This document shows positions 45,837-57,996 of a stretch of DNA of 64,000 nt, in pieces. Below the pieces are notes generated by a model. The model had not been told where the DNA came from and did no database searches. It was given only the letters and a program-made list of their open reading frames with translations. Position 1 is the stretch's first letter; the number at the start of each line of letters is the position of its first letter. The translations under genes were made by a program, and so were the position numbers. Source of the DNA: Amaranthus tricolor (Eukaryota; Streptophyta; Magnoliopsida; Caryophyllales; Amaranthaceae); NCBI RefSeq assembly GCF_026212465.1, contig NC_080057.1, positions 20,886,606 through 20,950,605 on the forward strand, given 5' to 3'.

Positions 45837-46998
45837 CATGAGACCATGATTGCCCATATATGTTCCATGCCAATTCAGTGCATTTGAGCTACATACTACA
45901 TAATAGTATGTGATTGATTACATTTTAAGACCGCAAAGATGTGGAAGCGTCTAAAAATGGAATTTTATAGACATAGGGCCGCGTTAAAATAGTTTAGAGG
46001 CTCTGCTCTATAGCCCTAATAATAAATAAATAAAATCATGAACTTAAACTTTTAAAAAAGTGAACCCTTGAAATTTAGGAGCCCTGTGCTATAAACTATC
46101 TTGCATATGCAAATCGACAACCCCGTGTATATATAGTTTCAAATGAAAGCAAGTAGTGCATAGTATACAATAAAAGCATTTGATGATGTATAACTTTTGC
46201 AAAACACTTTTAAAAGACATCAAATTTAGTGTTAATCATGTACACTTATTATTATATAAAGTTACAGGTTGTGTTTGCTATTAAGGATCAATCGAAAAGC
46301 ATCTTTGTTTTCACTAATAAGAATAGTTATATCTGATCTCTTAAACCAGTACTCGATGATTAATAGTGCTACAATATTAAGTATGGACAACATTTCCCTT
46401 GGAAGTTATAAACACGCTTATTTAAACGTGTTTAAATGCATTAGCCTTACTTATAAGCGCACCATAAACATTTTCCAAGAGCTTTTTTGCAGTGATGTTA
46501 TCTTAGAGAGATTTTGAGATGAACATTATGAATTCAGTATTTCAGTTTTTTCATACACAATTAAGAGCCAACTGTATCTTCTTGATGTTTTCCTCTTTGG
46601 TTAGCTCACAGGTCAGCCATGGAACGAATCCAAAATTCCGCGTCAGGGTTGATAAATTTTCGATCTAGGACTTGACTCGAACTTAGAAAAGACTTGAAAC
46701 TGTAAAGGATGACTTGCTTGACCAATAATATGAGGAGCTTGACAGAAATTTGGTAAAATTTAATACCAACTTCTGAAACAATTACACAATATCCCTGCAG
46801 AATTGTGTTTCTTGGCTTCAGAGAAATCATAAGAATGAGTCAACTTCAAATACAAAATATTGTTCTAATGAGTTTAAACTAATAATTTTTGTTCTTCACA
46901 GCCAATTCTTTGAGCAGTATCTTGATCATCTTATAAGTGAATATGGAAGAAGAAATAATTTTCGTCCGAGTTGATATGCATTTTTCATGTCACCATTG
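45837..46998. other. Intergenic DNA and H+-ATPase 3' flank
   Basis: No gene is recognised. The final ~150-300 bp before 46999 should hold the 3' UTR of the H+-ATPase on the minus strand. A patch at about 45955-46100 (GGGCCGCGTTAAAATAG...GGAGCCCTGTGC) may be a decayed hAT-like repeat. Confidence 0.4.
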
Positions 46999-49900
46999 TC
47001 AGATCGAATGTGCAGATGAAAATGAGTTATCCAAGTTCTTCAAACACATAAACGATTCCACATGCCCTTTCAATGTGTGAATCTCCTGCAACCTGCAAGA
47101 TTTAGGGTTTTTGTCATCATCATCATCAAACCCAGAATATCCCATTTATACAGACTAAATTAAGAGACTTAGGAGGGTTAGAATGACGGCAGATTATACT
47201 CTTATCAAAAGAAATAATGAGGTTGTGGCTAGTTAGAGCCTCAGCTAATGTGTTCTAATAAAGCTAAAAACCTATGTTACTTAGACTCTCATTTTGCTTC
47301 ACGTACCCGTGTCCGATCCTTAATGTTCGGACATTCATATGGCGCTTGGAAGCATACCAGTATCCGGCATCAGTACCCGACTCTAAGTAAAATAGCTAAA
47401 AACTATTTCAGTTTATCTAAGCATGTAAAGGAATTGTAGCAATACCTGGCTATCTCAGCACGTCTTTTGGCTTGTTCAGCAATAGGAGAACAACTCCGTC
47501 TTCGAGTTACAAGTTGTTCTTCACTTTCGAATTCCCTGCTTTCCTTTCCATAATCTTTCTTAGAACTAAATGCAGTCTAAGGAGAAAAACAAATGCACCA
47601 TGATGAAGAATAAGTTTTAGACGGAAATTAAAGATTAAATCAAAAACGTTTCGCTATAAGAAATATTGATCGTAAATTCCTAACCTTTCTGTCCCATAGA
47701 AGATTCCAAGCTTCTCCACTCAGAGCATAACGAACACTGAACTTGATAATATCAAGAGGAAAGTAGAAAACCAGGCTATAAAGCCATATAACACCTGCCC
47801 AGCGCCATCCGATGCCATCGATTGAAGCAAAACTAATATTCGCGTAGACGGCTATCAAGGAGGCAACCTGCAGCCATGAGCAGAAAACTCAACATATCAA
47901 ATCATTAGTTATATGAAATTTTAGTCAAATGAGTTGATGCAAGTGTGTGCATGACAGTGTGAGGTCCAGCTTATATTAGACTAAGGCATAGCTAGTTGAT
48001 ATGTTGGTAAAGTTTTACTTTTTGTGATTTCGAGGAAGAAAAGACATTCGAGATAGAAACTAAACAAAGATCATATTGTCTGTCAACAACAAACAATGTT
48101 CTATTACCCCAATGCCATTTAGTGACTTCCACCTAGAGGTGTTCATATAGGTCATCGAGCCTATTTCGGGTCGGTTCAAAAAAGGTCTTGTGTCCACATT
48201 AGTTTTTACAATATTGTAAATCCATTTTTAAGTCGGTCAAATCGGGTTCGGTTACAAGGTCCGGTGAATATCGGGTCATCGGGTTTGTTTTGAACACCTC
48301 TACTTCCACCTAAGCACAATTTGGGGGCTCGAATATAAGCAACCTTACCCTTGTTAGTTATAACAAAGAGATTGTTTTCAATTGACCCTTGGTAGCAAAT
48401 GCCGGCTGTAACTTCACATATATAAGAAGTGCATATGATTTAATAAGCCATCTTAATGTAGTCCATTAGAATTCGAAACTAAATATTAATAGAACTTTGG
48501 CCTGTCAAGAAGAAAATATAATGAAACTAGTAAAAGCGAAAAAGCCGGAGTCTCTTACAAGTTGAGCCACAATGAAAGCAGAAATGAGAAGAACTCCTGG
48601 CCTCTCCAAAAACGACCAATATTGACTGCGAGTAACAAAGATGAGTGCCTGGCTGATGATGCTAACTTGCAGATATACAGCAGAAGAAATTTTCTGAGTG
48701 TTTCCAGATAAAGAGCTCACACCAAAATGCTCCTGTTATAGAGTGATTGATTATGACATATTTAAACGGAGATCAACCTGAATTAAAATTTAATATCTGC
48801 ATTTCTTTATACTATTTTATTTTTCTTACTACCTCGAAGAAACCAGTCTCGCTTGTAACCCAATAGAATAACACAGTGACTAAGGCAAGGTACGTCCCAA
48901 TGACAATGCCAGTCACAAAAATCTCGTTCAGTTTCCAGCTATCAGGACTTGGAGATGGTCTGACACGATCTTTAGAAATCGTCATGATGGTTCCTGCATT
49001 AAAGTTATGAGAACTAGAGCTTAAGTTCTGCAAAATGTCCAAGTAATGAGAAGTCATATTTCATTCGTCTTTGTCTTAACATGCTTGAAGCTTTGCTGGA
49101 ACGTGCAAGCCATTGTCACATGATTCACTAAACTCCTAGCGAATTGCGAATCAAAAAAAGCGAATTATGGTTGGTTTTGGACTATTTTAGGGTCATTTTG
49201 AGCGAATCGCGGTATCAAAAAGCGAATTTATTGGCGAATCATGCTACACTGAGCAAGCCGCTTCCTTCCAAGGAAAACGAATTGATCTTTTTGCTTTCTT
49301 GGGTATTTTTCTTATAAGCAAAACATTTTTAATGGTTAAGACTAGGGGGGTCCAATGGGCCGGCTAAGGGCCAGACCGAGCTTAAGTAAATATGGGCCGG
49401 GTTGAATAAGATCCTTTAAACTTAATATTTCCCAACCCGGCCCATTTTCATTACTAAAAATTATTTTAATCCCCATTTATCAATTTATAACAATTAAATT
49501 ATCATTTATAATATTTAAATTATACATTAACTATGCTATTTACAAAGGCCAGTTACCGACCCTTATTGATCCCTTTTATAACCCATTTCATTTTAATTAT
49601 AGTAGAGCCCATTTTCAGCCTGACCCTTACAAGGCCCCTCTAAAATGGGCATGGGGGCCCGGCCCATTGAACACCCCTAGTTAAGACTGATTTATACTAT
49701 CACTCATCTTCACAAGTTGAAAAGAACGAAGTCTATATGATGGACTATGGAGAGATGATTCTCCATAAGTCGTACCGCAGTGATGGAAGAAATAAGTTGA
49801 GAAGTGATTACCATCATTTAATATTGCTATGATCAGAACCATGAACGGTGGAAAGTCGTATTCCCATATTAAGGCCAAGAGCATAAAACCAAGCTGAGAC

Positions 49901-52900
49901 AGAAAGACATAATTTTAGCTTTCTTATTGATGTAAAATTGGAAAGTTAAGTTATTGAAAAGTGTAATCGGGTTATTAAAAGGGAAAGGAAATCTAACATA
50001 CCACGATACGAATGGTAATGGACACAGCGTATATCTGAAATATAAAGTTCAAATCAATAGTTAGACATAATCGACAACTAAGGGAAACATAAGAAGTCAT
50101 TGAAACATTAATAAACCGTGTAGTTTTTCATCCTCTGAAATATAGCTCGACTGGTCAGTACAGCACTGACTATGACACTTAAGCCAGGCTCAGTTAGCAC
50201 AATATCAGCTGCACTCCTTGCGGCATCTGTCGCATCAGCCACTGCTATTCCAATATCTGCTTTCTTTAAAGCAGGTGCATCGTTCACGCCATCCCCAGTC
50301 ATTCCCACAACATGATTCTTTTCTTGCAGAATTTTCACTATCTCATACTTGTGTTCTGCAACCCACTTAGAAAACACAGCATTAACTGAAGGCCACAAAT
50401 GAAAGATGGGCTTTGGTCATTCACATTATAAAGCCATTATCTAAATTAAGAGCTTTATGTTTTGAATGAACTTCTTTGAGCTTGTTGGCCCAAGTCCGAA
50501 AAGTTATATTAACATATTTTCTTATAAATTTAACTCTGGTAGTCGCTATCTACACTTACTGTTTCTTATTTCAATGAGGCTAAAGATTTATAGTTCATTG
50601 GTTTCGCGTTATAATGTACTCTATATAAAGGTCATATGCTCAGGGGATGTGTTTTCGTATCCAAAAGTAATGAAAAACCAGCCCATAAAACAAGATTAAC
50701 CTGGGAAAACACCAGCAAAACCATCAGCCTTTTCAATAAGCTCGTCCACAGGAAGGGCTACATTTCCGTCTTTGTCATGGCCGAATAGTGATGATGATGG
50801 ATACATGTTAGTTCCCATTCCAAGCCGTCGACCAGTCTCCTTTGCAATTGCCAGCTGATCACCTATTTGCCAGAAAACATAGATGAAATTGAGCTACTAA
50901 TAAGCAGACATACAGCTTACAGTTGCTCGCATCATGTTGGTACAATTCAGAATTTCTAATGCAGAAGATACCATCTACTCCTGACCCGCCTTTGAATCAA
51001 AAATGCGTTACATAACTTATCTCTAGATAAAAGTTAAAAGATAATCTCTCTATTCTCTTAGATTTGCATCAAAGAGAAAGGGGGTGATTTTTAAGAAAGT
51101 GGTAATAAATGAAGAGATAGAAAGAATTGTGCGGATGAAATTAAAAGAGAGTTAAAATGTATGGATGAGAAAGAACGTGGTGGGCCATTGTCCAAAAAAT
51201 TGAAATGATGCAAATTAAGTGGGACGGACCAAAATGGAAAATGCAGCAAATTTAATGGACGGAGTGAGTACCTGTAATCATCTTAACACAAACTCCAAGG
51301 TTAAGAGCTCTTTGAATCGTCTCAGCACTATCATGCCTTGGGGGATCAAAAAGAGGTAGTAGACCGCAAAATGTCCAAGGGCCTCCTGGGCTTGATTTCG
51401 TTTTCTCTGGAATTCTCTGCAAGAAAACTTGCAACAAGTTCCTCTTAAATGTCCTCATTTATGAGAGTATTATGCAGTGCAAATCATCAAGACACCATTA
51501 CATCTTTTGCATAGCAATAATAGTAGATATAATCCAATATGATTGATAGGGTCCAGGGTAGTTTAGATGTACACAACAAGATCCCCAAGTGGTACGATAC
51601 CAGGTAAATCTATACCTGCAAAGCAACTGCAAGAGACCTCAGCCCCCTTTCAGCAAATTTGTCAATCATGTCATGCACTTTTCCAGAAATCTCATTTTTC
51701 TCTTGGCATAGGGAGAGAATCTGGAAAGAAAACGGATAAAATTCGGGTTATATACTCGCTTCTATGTTCCATAATGGATCGCCATTCCAACACAAAAACG
51801 CATTATCTTCTTATTTATGTGAAATTGCAGTTGGTTGTTTCTATCAATATTTGGAAACAACCTATTTGTTTCTAACAGGGTAAGGTTGCGTACATCATTG
51901 GGATAACAGAATGATATTAGAGCTCACTATTCCTTGATAAGTCATGATTTTTTCTTTTATCTTTTTTATTTCCATATACCTTCCGCTTAAAATAAAAAAT
52001 CCTCTCTTCATTGATGCATATTAATTCTCCACATGAGCTATGCATGAACAACTAATAGTTATTATGTTACAAGCTAATTAGTACTTGAACCACTAAGGCA
52101 CTAACCATATACTCCTAATTATCAAATTTAAGTTAGCCTGAAAGAATTTCTTGGTCACACGGTATAAGAGATCCCATGATGTCCATTGCCTAATTAAAAT
52201 TGGTATTCTTGATTTTAGTTCAGGGTCGTTCCTTACCGTAGGCGAGGTAGGAATTTTCCTAAGACCCAGAATTAAAAAGGGCCCTAATATCTGAAATTCT
52301 GGTTAATAAAGTATACACTTAAAAATTTGCAATTTATGATTTGTTCGTTTATCAATTAAGAAGTATATGACACGTTTACATTTATAATGATATAGGGTCC
52401 GTCTCTGTTATTTTTCTAAACACCCGTTAAAGTTCAGAATCGACGCTCCATAGAGAGGGCCCATAAATTGCTAGAAACGACACTGTTTTAGTTACTTAAA
52501 GCCTATGAAGAAAATGCAAAGATACCAATTACTATGAGTTGCATACCTGTTCAGGGGCTCCTTTGCTGACTCTGTACCATTTGCCATCGCTATCAATGTA
52601 TGTTATAGCTGTTCGTTTGTCAACAGGATTGAAAGGCAGGAAGTGAATTTCTTGGATGTTTGCACGTGCCTACAACAACGCCAAAGCTTTATTCTTATTA
52701 TGGGTTTGGCTACATGAACCAATGGTGTAGAATGCAGCATTACATTTCTTACCTCTCTTGAATCACTAAGCATATTAACAATGGCAGCATCAATGGCATC
52801 TTGATTTTCGGGTCTTGACGCTCTTGCTGCAAGTAAGACCATTGTATCTTTGTCCATTTCTCTGTTAAAAACCTATTAGAGAGCCCAAAATCAGTGATGG

Positions 52901-55900
52901 ATCCACTTTACTAATTTTGGTAATGCATTATCTTAAAGGTTAGGAATCTTATAATAACAGGGTTCTTTTTTTCTAAGTATTTACAGTTTCTTCATATTTT
53001 ATGGTTATATACCTTCATTTTAACACGCTCCTATATAGAAGTAACATTTTATTCAAATATAAATAATGCCTTTCACATAAGGAGACTAAAATGTGAATTT
53101 GAAATAGATTAGCTCAAGTAGTACCTCAACGAGGCTGCGATCCACCGTTAGACGGTTCAGAGTTAAAGTCCCGGTTTTATCACTGCATAGAACATCCATT
53201 CCAGCCATTTCTTCGATTGCTGTCATCCTTTTTGTAATGGCACCCTGAAAATTTGTATACAGCAAACGATTAGGCACATAAAATCTGCAACAGATGGGAA
53301 AATAGAACAAATAAGATATGTGCTCTCTTTCTGAAATTGGCCTCCTCTATCTAATCATACAAGGACAGAAGATTGCTATTTTCGAGAACATAACCTGTTG
53401 AGATAGACGATGAGAACCGATTGCGAGTGTAACTGACAGAACTGTTGGCATAGCTATGGGAATTCCGCCAATTAAAAGAACAAGAAGGTTATTTATCCCG
53501 CTTCTGTATCCACGTTTTTGTATAGGGAACATAACAATGATCTCAATAGTCATTCCAACTGCTATGGAGCAGATACAGAAATTCCCAATAGAAGTGAGCA
53601 CCTATAAGTTGGACATGATAAAGAATGATTGAATTATTGTTCATTGCTCAATCTTGTGAGCATCAATGACGTGGTAGCTCCTGAGAAGTACAGATGGACA
53701 CACAAAAAAAAATACTTCCTCTGTTGCATTGTTATTATTACAATCTCTAGTTTGTATTTCCTAAAAGACAGATAGAAATTACTATTATGTGATGCACAAG
53801 TAGTTAGATGGTCATTGTCTGATAAAGTGACATTTAGCCATTTACGGCATGCATAGTGTAACATAATTCGCCAGTTAAATCGGTTTTTGGATTTGAGATT
53901 CGCTCAAAATGACCCTCAAATAGCCCAAAAGCGATCATAATTCGCTTATTTTGATTCGCGATTCGCAAGGAGTTTAGTGAATTATATGACAGTGGGCATG
54001 CATGAACTGGAGGTAATGAATCGAAGGTACTTGAAGACAAATTAGAGAAGTTTCATGCAAAAGACATACCCAGCAATTCTCATTATAATTTGAAAAGTGA
54101 TCATTTACCTGTTGAAAATGTCCAACAGACTGGGTACTATCCACTAAGAACGCCGCTCTTCCAAGAAAAGAGTGCACCCCAGTTGATATTACTACTGCTT
54201 CAATTTCTCCGTGCTTGCATATAGATCCTGAAAACACTCCATCACCGCTTTTCTTTGTAACAGGCAAAGATTCCCCAGTAAGAGCAGACTGTAAAGTAGA
54301 TACCATCGCATGTTAACTAACATATACTGAGGGGATTAGCAAAGGCTTTTGCGACTTGCCTGATCAATTTTCAGTGGGTCCCCTTCAAGCAAACGAGCAT
54401 CCGCAGGGATGATGTCACCAAGCTTTATGCTAATGATATCTCCAGGAACAAGGATAGCTGCATCTTGCTCCTGCCATTTCCTATCTCTGAGGACCTGCAT
54501 AAAACATAGTGATTATATTTGTACATGTTCCTACATACTCGGCATGCTTGGATTGGGTGTAAATATTTAATGGAGGAAATAAAGTCAAACTAATGAAATG
54601 AAAGCAAATAGAGGTGCATTTGAAGTAGTTGAGATAGTTGTGAAGAAGGTAAAATGAGTATGAAATAAAAATAATGAAGGAAAAAGAAGATGATTTCCCT
54701 TATTATGGAGGTAATATATCCCCCACCCTCCCCTAGGATAAATATTTACCCCACAAAATTAAAAGCTCCCTTCATTTTTCATCAATTTGCAACCATTCTT
54801 CCACCTCTACAACAATCAAATTTCACTAATTTCTAATTTATCAACTTCATTTTCTTTGACTTTTTTTCACCCCTTGAATATTTACACCCAATCCAAGCAT
54901 GCCCTTATGACTACTACATTACATTAGCCAATGTCATTAAGTCGCTCCTCACTATACGGGGTTAATGGGATTGAACTGTTATGAATTGGGTCAAAGGGTG
55001 AAAGGGTATTATTGACATTTTACCGTTAGTTAGTCTTTCGGTTTTGTTAGTTACGATAGTTCTTATTTTAGTATTTGTTGTTGGGCTTAGGCTTAAAAAC
55101 AGGAAGCCTTGTAATGTTTCGTTAGCTTTTGGATATATTGGAATAAGAGGAATAAACTAGGAGTCTGGGCAAACTCGAATTGCTCCACTAGTAATCTGAT
55201 TGTGGTTACAGGTCTTGGCCGGTTTGTTATACGAACATATGCAACATCTTGTAATACAAAGAGCCCGTTTCCAATTTACCCTTCTTTGCAAATTGCAACT
55301 TCACATAATAAGAAACACATATTTTTTTGTTGCCTTGAAATGTAATGCACCTATAAAAACGAGAAGGGGGAGATCTAAAATATATAAACCTTCTGAAGTT
55401 CCTAGAGCTAGTTGAGTATGATACCTTTGTTTTCGGAGCCAATCGAGCCATAAGTGCTGCTGCCGCATTGCCAGCATTATTTTCCTCTATAAAGCTTACT
55501 GTTGAATTAATGAGAAGCAGGCATATAATGCCGACAAAATCCTGCCAGTCTGTTCCTTGACCCTGAAAGTACATACACATCAGACTAATGATAGATGAAC
55601 GAAACTAGCAAAATTACATCTCTTTGACACAATTTGCAAAATGAGAAGCATTCAAAACCGAATAAACTTACTCCTCCATTAGCAAGGACAAGTGCCATCA
55701 CAGCAGCAGCTTCCATAACCCACGATAAAGGATTCCACATGAAACTAAGAAATTTCAAAACTTTGTTATCCTGAATCAAGTAAAAACCTGTATTAAAATA
55801 AATTTGTAATATTTATAACAATATCGAGACTTTTTATCTGAACTGACAGTGTGATTAGAATTTTGAAAGCACGTCTTTGAACCAATATAACTGCACATGT

Positions 55901-56581
55901 ATCATTGGATGTATCACTTATACTGATCATAGTGTAAAAACAAGGCCGCATCGCATCACATCGTTTCGTTTTGGGCCTTATTAAGGGATATCTTATGATT
56001 TGATCGATATTTAAGCGTTACAATAACCACATTAATCCCGTTACCACATCACTGTTACGTTACCGTGATTGCGACTGTTACTGAATTTTTACACTAGGAT
56101 ACTGACACATAACAAAGTTGCATAACAAAATGAAATGTGATAATTTTTTCCTTACTGGATTCACGTGTTTTTTACTCAAATTTTCAAGCTGCATCCTTGA
56201 AAATGTCAAGAAAAAAACTATAGCTTGTGAACACAGCACATACTCTTTTAACTTGCTCTAAGGAGTAATAAATAAACAAGAACTCGTCCAAGCCACTTGA
56301 ACATACCGACTTTTCTTCTAGTTTATTGAGTCCAAAAATCTTCAGGCGGGCTTCAGCATCCAAAGTTGACAGTCCAGCTTTTGACGTTTTCAATAATTCG
56401 AAGACTTCATCCATAGGTAAACGTTCCTGTTCACCCAAATGTTTTAAGTTTGCTCAGGATCAGTATGATCAAATAGAAGTATTAACTATTATACATTCTT
56501 CCATTAAAACATTACCAAATCAACTCCTTCATTCTTAAACTCATGGGGATTTACAAGTGGCTCCTTCAAGCTTTCTGACAT
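46999..56581 (-). CDS. AHA10: P3A-type H+-ATPase, AHA10/PH5-like
   Basis: The pump exports H+ using ATP; the AHA10/PH5 group acts at the vacuolar membrane in seed-coat tannin storage and petal acidification. Twenty-one exons: 56581-56516, 56426-56307, 55770-55672, 55562-55425, 54494-54360, 54288-54109, 53601-53395, 53244-53125, 52872-52753, 52669-52547, 51720-51616, 51416-51272, 50862-50701, 50355-50117, 50034-50002, 49893-49812, 48993-48833, 48732-48559, 47867-47685, 47576-47446, 47092-46999. Together they encode 938 aa. Landmarks: TGES ~190, DKTGT with phospho-Asp ~337, [16 protein letters not shown] ~592, Arg ~662 and Asp ~691 (AHA2 R655/D684), and the autoinhibitory tail (RRRAEIARLQEIH). 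The tail ends AHSI instead of YTV. Intron 5 starts with [14 protein letters not shown] and [13 protein letters not shown] favour the AHA10 branch. Confidence 0.95.
48134..48302. mobile_element. hAT-like MITE family B, 169 bp, in pump intron 18
   Basis: The ends are perfect inverted repeats TAGAGGTGTTCA/TGAACACCTCTA, flanked by the identical octamer CTTCCACC on both sides (48126-48133, 48303-48310). Confidence 0.85.
49111..49251. mobile_element. hAT-like MITE family C, copy 2, in pump intron 16
   Basis: It starts CATTGTCACATGATTCACTAA and ends GCGAATCATGCTACACTG, inverted relatives of each other. GCAAGC lies on both sides. Internally it repeats GCGAATT/GCGAATC words shared with the copy at 53854-53994. 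Confidence 0.65.
49343..49679. mobile_element. hAT-like MITE family B, 337 bp, in pump intron 16
   Basis: It begins TAGGGGGGTCCAATGGGCCGG; the other end read inverted is TAGGGGTGTTCAATGGGCC. Identical octamers GTTAAGAC flank it (49335-49342, 49680-49687). The interior is rich in GGCCC/GGGCCG words. Confidence 0.85.
51075..51271 (-). mobile_element. Stowaway-like MITE end abutting the donor of pump intron 12
   Basis: On the minus strand, directly after exon 12, the sequence reads GTACTCACTCCGTCC. CTCACTCCGTCC is a Stowaway-type terminus and TA is its target dinucleotide, so the splice-site T belongs to the TA. The opposite terminus was not found, so the left border is approximate. Confidence 0.55.
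52221..52485. mobile_element. hAT-like MITE, 265 bp, in pump intron 10
   Basis: It starts CAGGGTCGTTCC and ends AGAAACGACACTG (inverted: CAGTGTCGTTTCT). Perfect octamer duplications TTTTAGTT lie at 52213-52220 and 52486-52493. Confidence 0.85.
53854..53994. mobile_element. hAT-like MITE family C, copy 3, inverted, in pump intron 6
   Basis: It starts TAGTGTAACATAATTCG and ends GAATTATATGACAGTG. The identical octamer GGCATGCA flanks it (53846-53853, 53995-54002). It is the reverse orientation of the copies at 16200 and 49111. Confidence 0.8.
54360..54361 (-). other. GC splice donor of pump intron 5 (boundary)
   Basis: Exon 5 ends ...AAAATTGATCAG and the intron opens GCAAGTCGC. The next exon begins TCTGCTCTTACTGGG after ...TTTACAG. 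The protein across the junction reads [11 protein letters not shown], as in every plant pump, and no GT donor keeps the frame. AG|GCAAGT is the classic GC-AG intron context. Confidence 0.85.
54541..54905. mobile_element. MITE-like inverted-repeat element in pump intron 4
   Basis: The left end reads GGCATGCTTGGATTGGGTG and continues TAAATATT; the right end read inverted is GGGCATGCTTGGATTGGGTG, then TAAATATT. The inverted repeats extend about 45 bp with few mismatches. I could not read a target duplication, so the superfamily is left open. Confidence 0.7.
55930..56096. mobile_element. hAT-like family D element in pump intron 2
   Basis: The ends are inverted repeats TAGTGTAAAAA/TTTTTACACTA. 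The interior has CAAGGCCGCATCGCATC and TTACCACATCACTG, shared with the degenerate copy at 21569. No clear target duplication was found. Confidence 0.6.
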
Positions 56582-56915
56582 GATTCACCAGAAAGCCTAC
56601 AAACCTGAAGAACATCAACTCAGAAAATTTGGTTAAGGAAATGGAAAGTCTTCCTTATATTTAGACCCTATTTATTTTATATTTTTTCGCAATCTTGAGG
56701 CCTAAAACAAGTACTTAACTAAAACAAAAGCAATGTAAACAACTTATTATAATACTTGAGGCCCTTATTTTGGGGCCAGTGCGGTCGGTCAGCTTGCACA
56801 TGCCATGTTGTCAACAACATCATTCATTCAAGTGATCAAGCCATGTAAACTAACTCCATGTTCAAGATTTTATTTGTATTTCCTAAGACCATAACTATTT
56901 CTGTGTCATCAACTA

Positions 56916-57065
56916 TAGTGCAAAAATACGATTTCGATAATGATCGCAGTAATGGCTGCAAAACAGATTTCACGGCTAATACGGATGATTTCACGATCAA
57001 TGCAGCCTATTGCGATAAACTCAAAAACCTTTATAAAACGGTGATGCAGCCTAATTTTTGCACTA
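56916..57065. mobile_element. hAT-like family D relative in the pump 5' leader intron
   Basis: The ends TAGTGCAAAAA and TTTTTGCACTA are perfect inverted repeats, one base different from the element at 55930-56096. The interior is GCAGCC/GGCTGC-rich and partly palindromic. Confidence 0.55.
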
Positions 57066-57291
57066 TGCTCACACGGTCCAACTACCACATAATCGAAAAT
57101 TTGACTTGAATAGAAGCATGAAATGCTTTCAAATAGCATAACCCATATCACAAACACAATGAAAATTAAGAATTCATCACATGTTAACAGACCCCCAAAA
57201 ATTGTTTCATACTACAATAGCAAGCCAGAATAAACAACCTGAAAATTGATAACAATAATTACTGAAAGACAGCATTCAAAATCAAACTTAC

Positions 57292-57560
57292 TAGGGTTTA
57301 AACTTGGGAAGCCCACAAAAAGTATGGATTTTGAGCAAGAAGACAAGTTGAAGGAGTTAGATTGTTGCAGAGAAATGAGGGATTTTGAGGAACAATGGAA
57401 AATCATATCTTTTAAAGGGTTTTGAAGGAGAGTAATCTTTGACTGGTGGGTGAAATTGAAATATCATAATGAAGTAATGATGTACACAATTCAATTTCAG
57501 CACTTGTAATTCTGGGAGAGATAATGAGTGAGAAATGGAGGGAATGGAATCTAACCTTCA
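57292..57560 (-). other. Probable 5' UTR leader exon of the H+-ATPase
   Basis: On the minus strand a CT-rich, AT-moderate stretch (ATTTCTCTGCAACAATC ... TTTAAACCCTA) ends at 57292 before GTAAGTTTG, a strong donor. The start codon lies at 56581 after an acceptor-like TTCTTCAG or TTTGTAG. A leader intron of about 0.65-0.7 kb is inferred; the transcription start is not defined. Confidence 0.5.
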
Positions 57561-57996
57561 AACTTGCTATTAACTAACTCCTCAAACCTAACGGTCGTTC
57601 TTCCTTTTGTTACTTTCCTATACCTAGGTCCTAGGTAGGATGAAAATTCATTAGGCTATTATCTGTCGAGTTTCCTATTAAAACTGACGTGTTGGGAAGA
57701 AAAATATTATATTCAGTAGCAAGATTAAAGGAGCAATTTGAATTTTTTTTTGTATTTATTTTGGATTATAGAGTAGGCATGAGCTCGAAGTTTTTAAATT
57801 GAACTCGAAATAGCCGTTTTAAGTTTTTAAATTGACAATATTAAATATTTGTAGTAGACATTTTAAGTCTTAAAATAGTCATTTTTAATATCGATGAAGA
57901 AAATTAAAGCTTAAAGTAGAATTTAAAACCTTAAAGTGAAGATTTTAAGCCTTAGAGTAGACATTTTAAAAGTTGGAGTAAATATGTAAAAAATAA

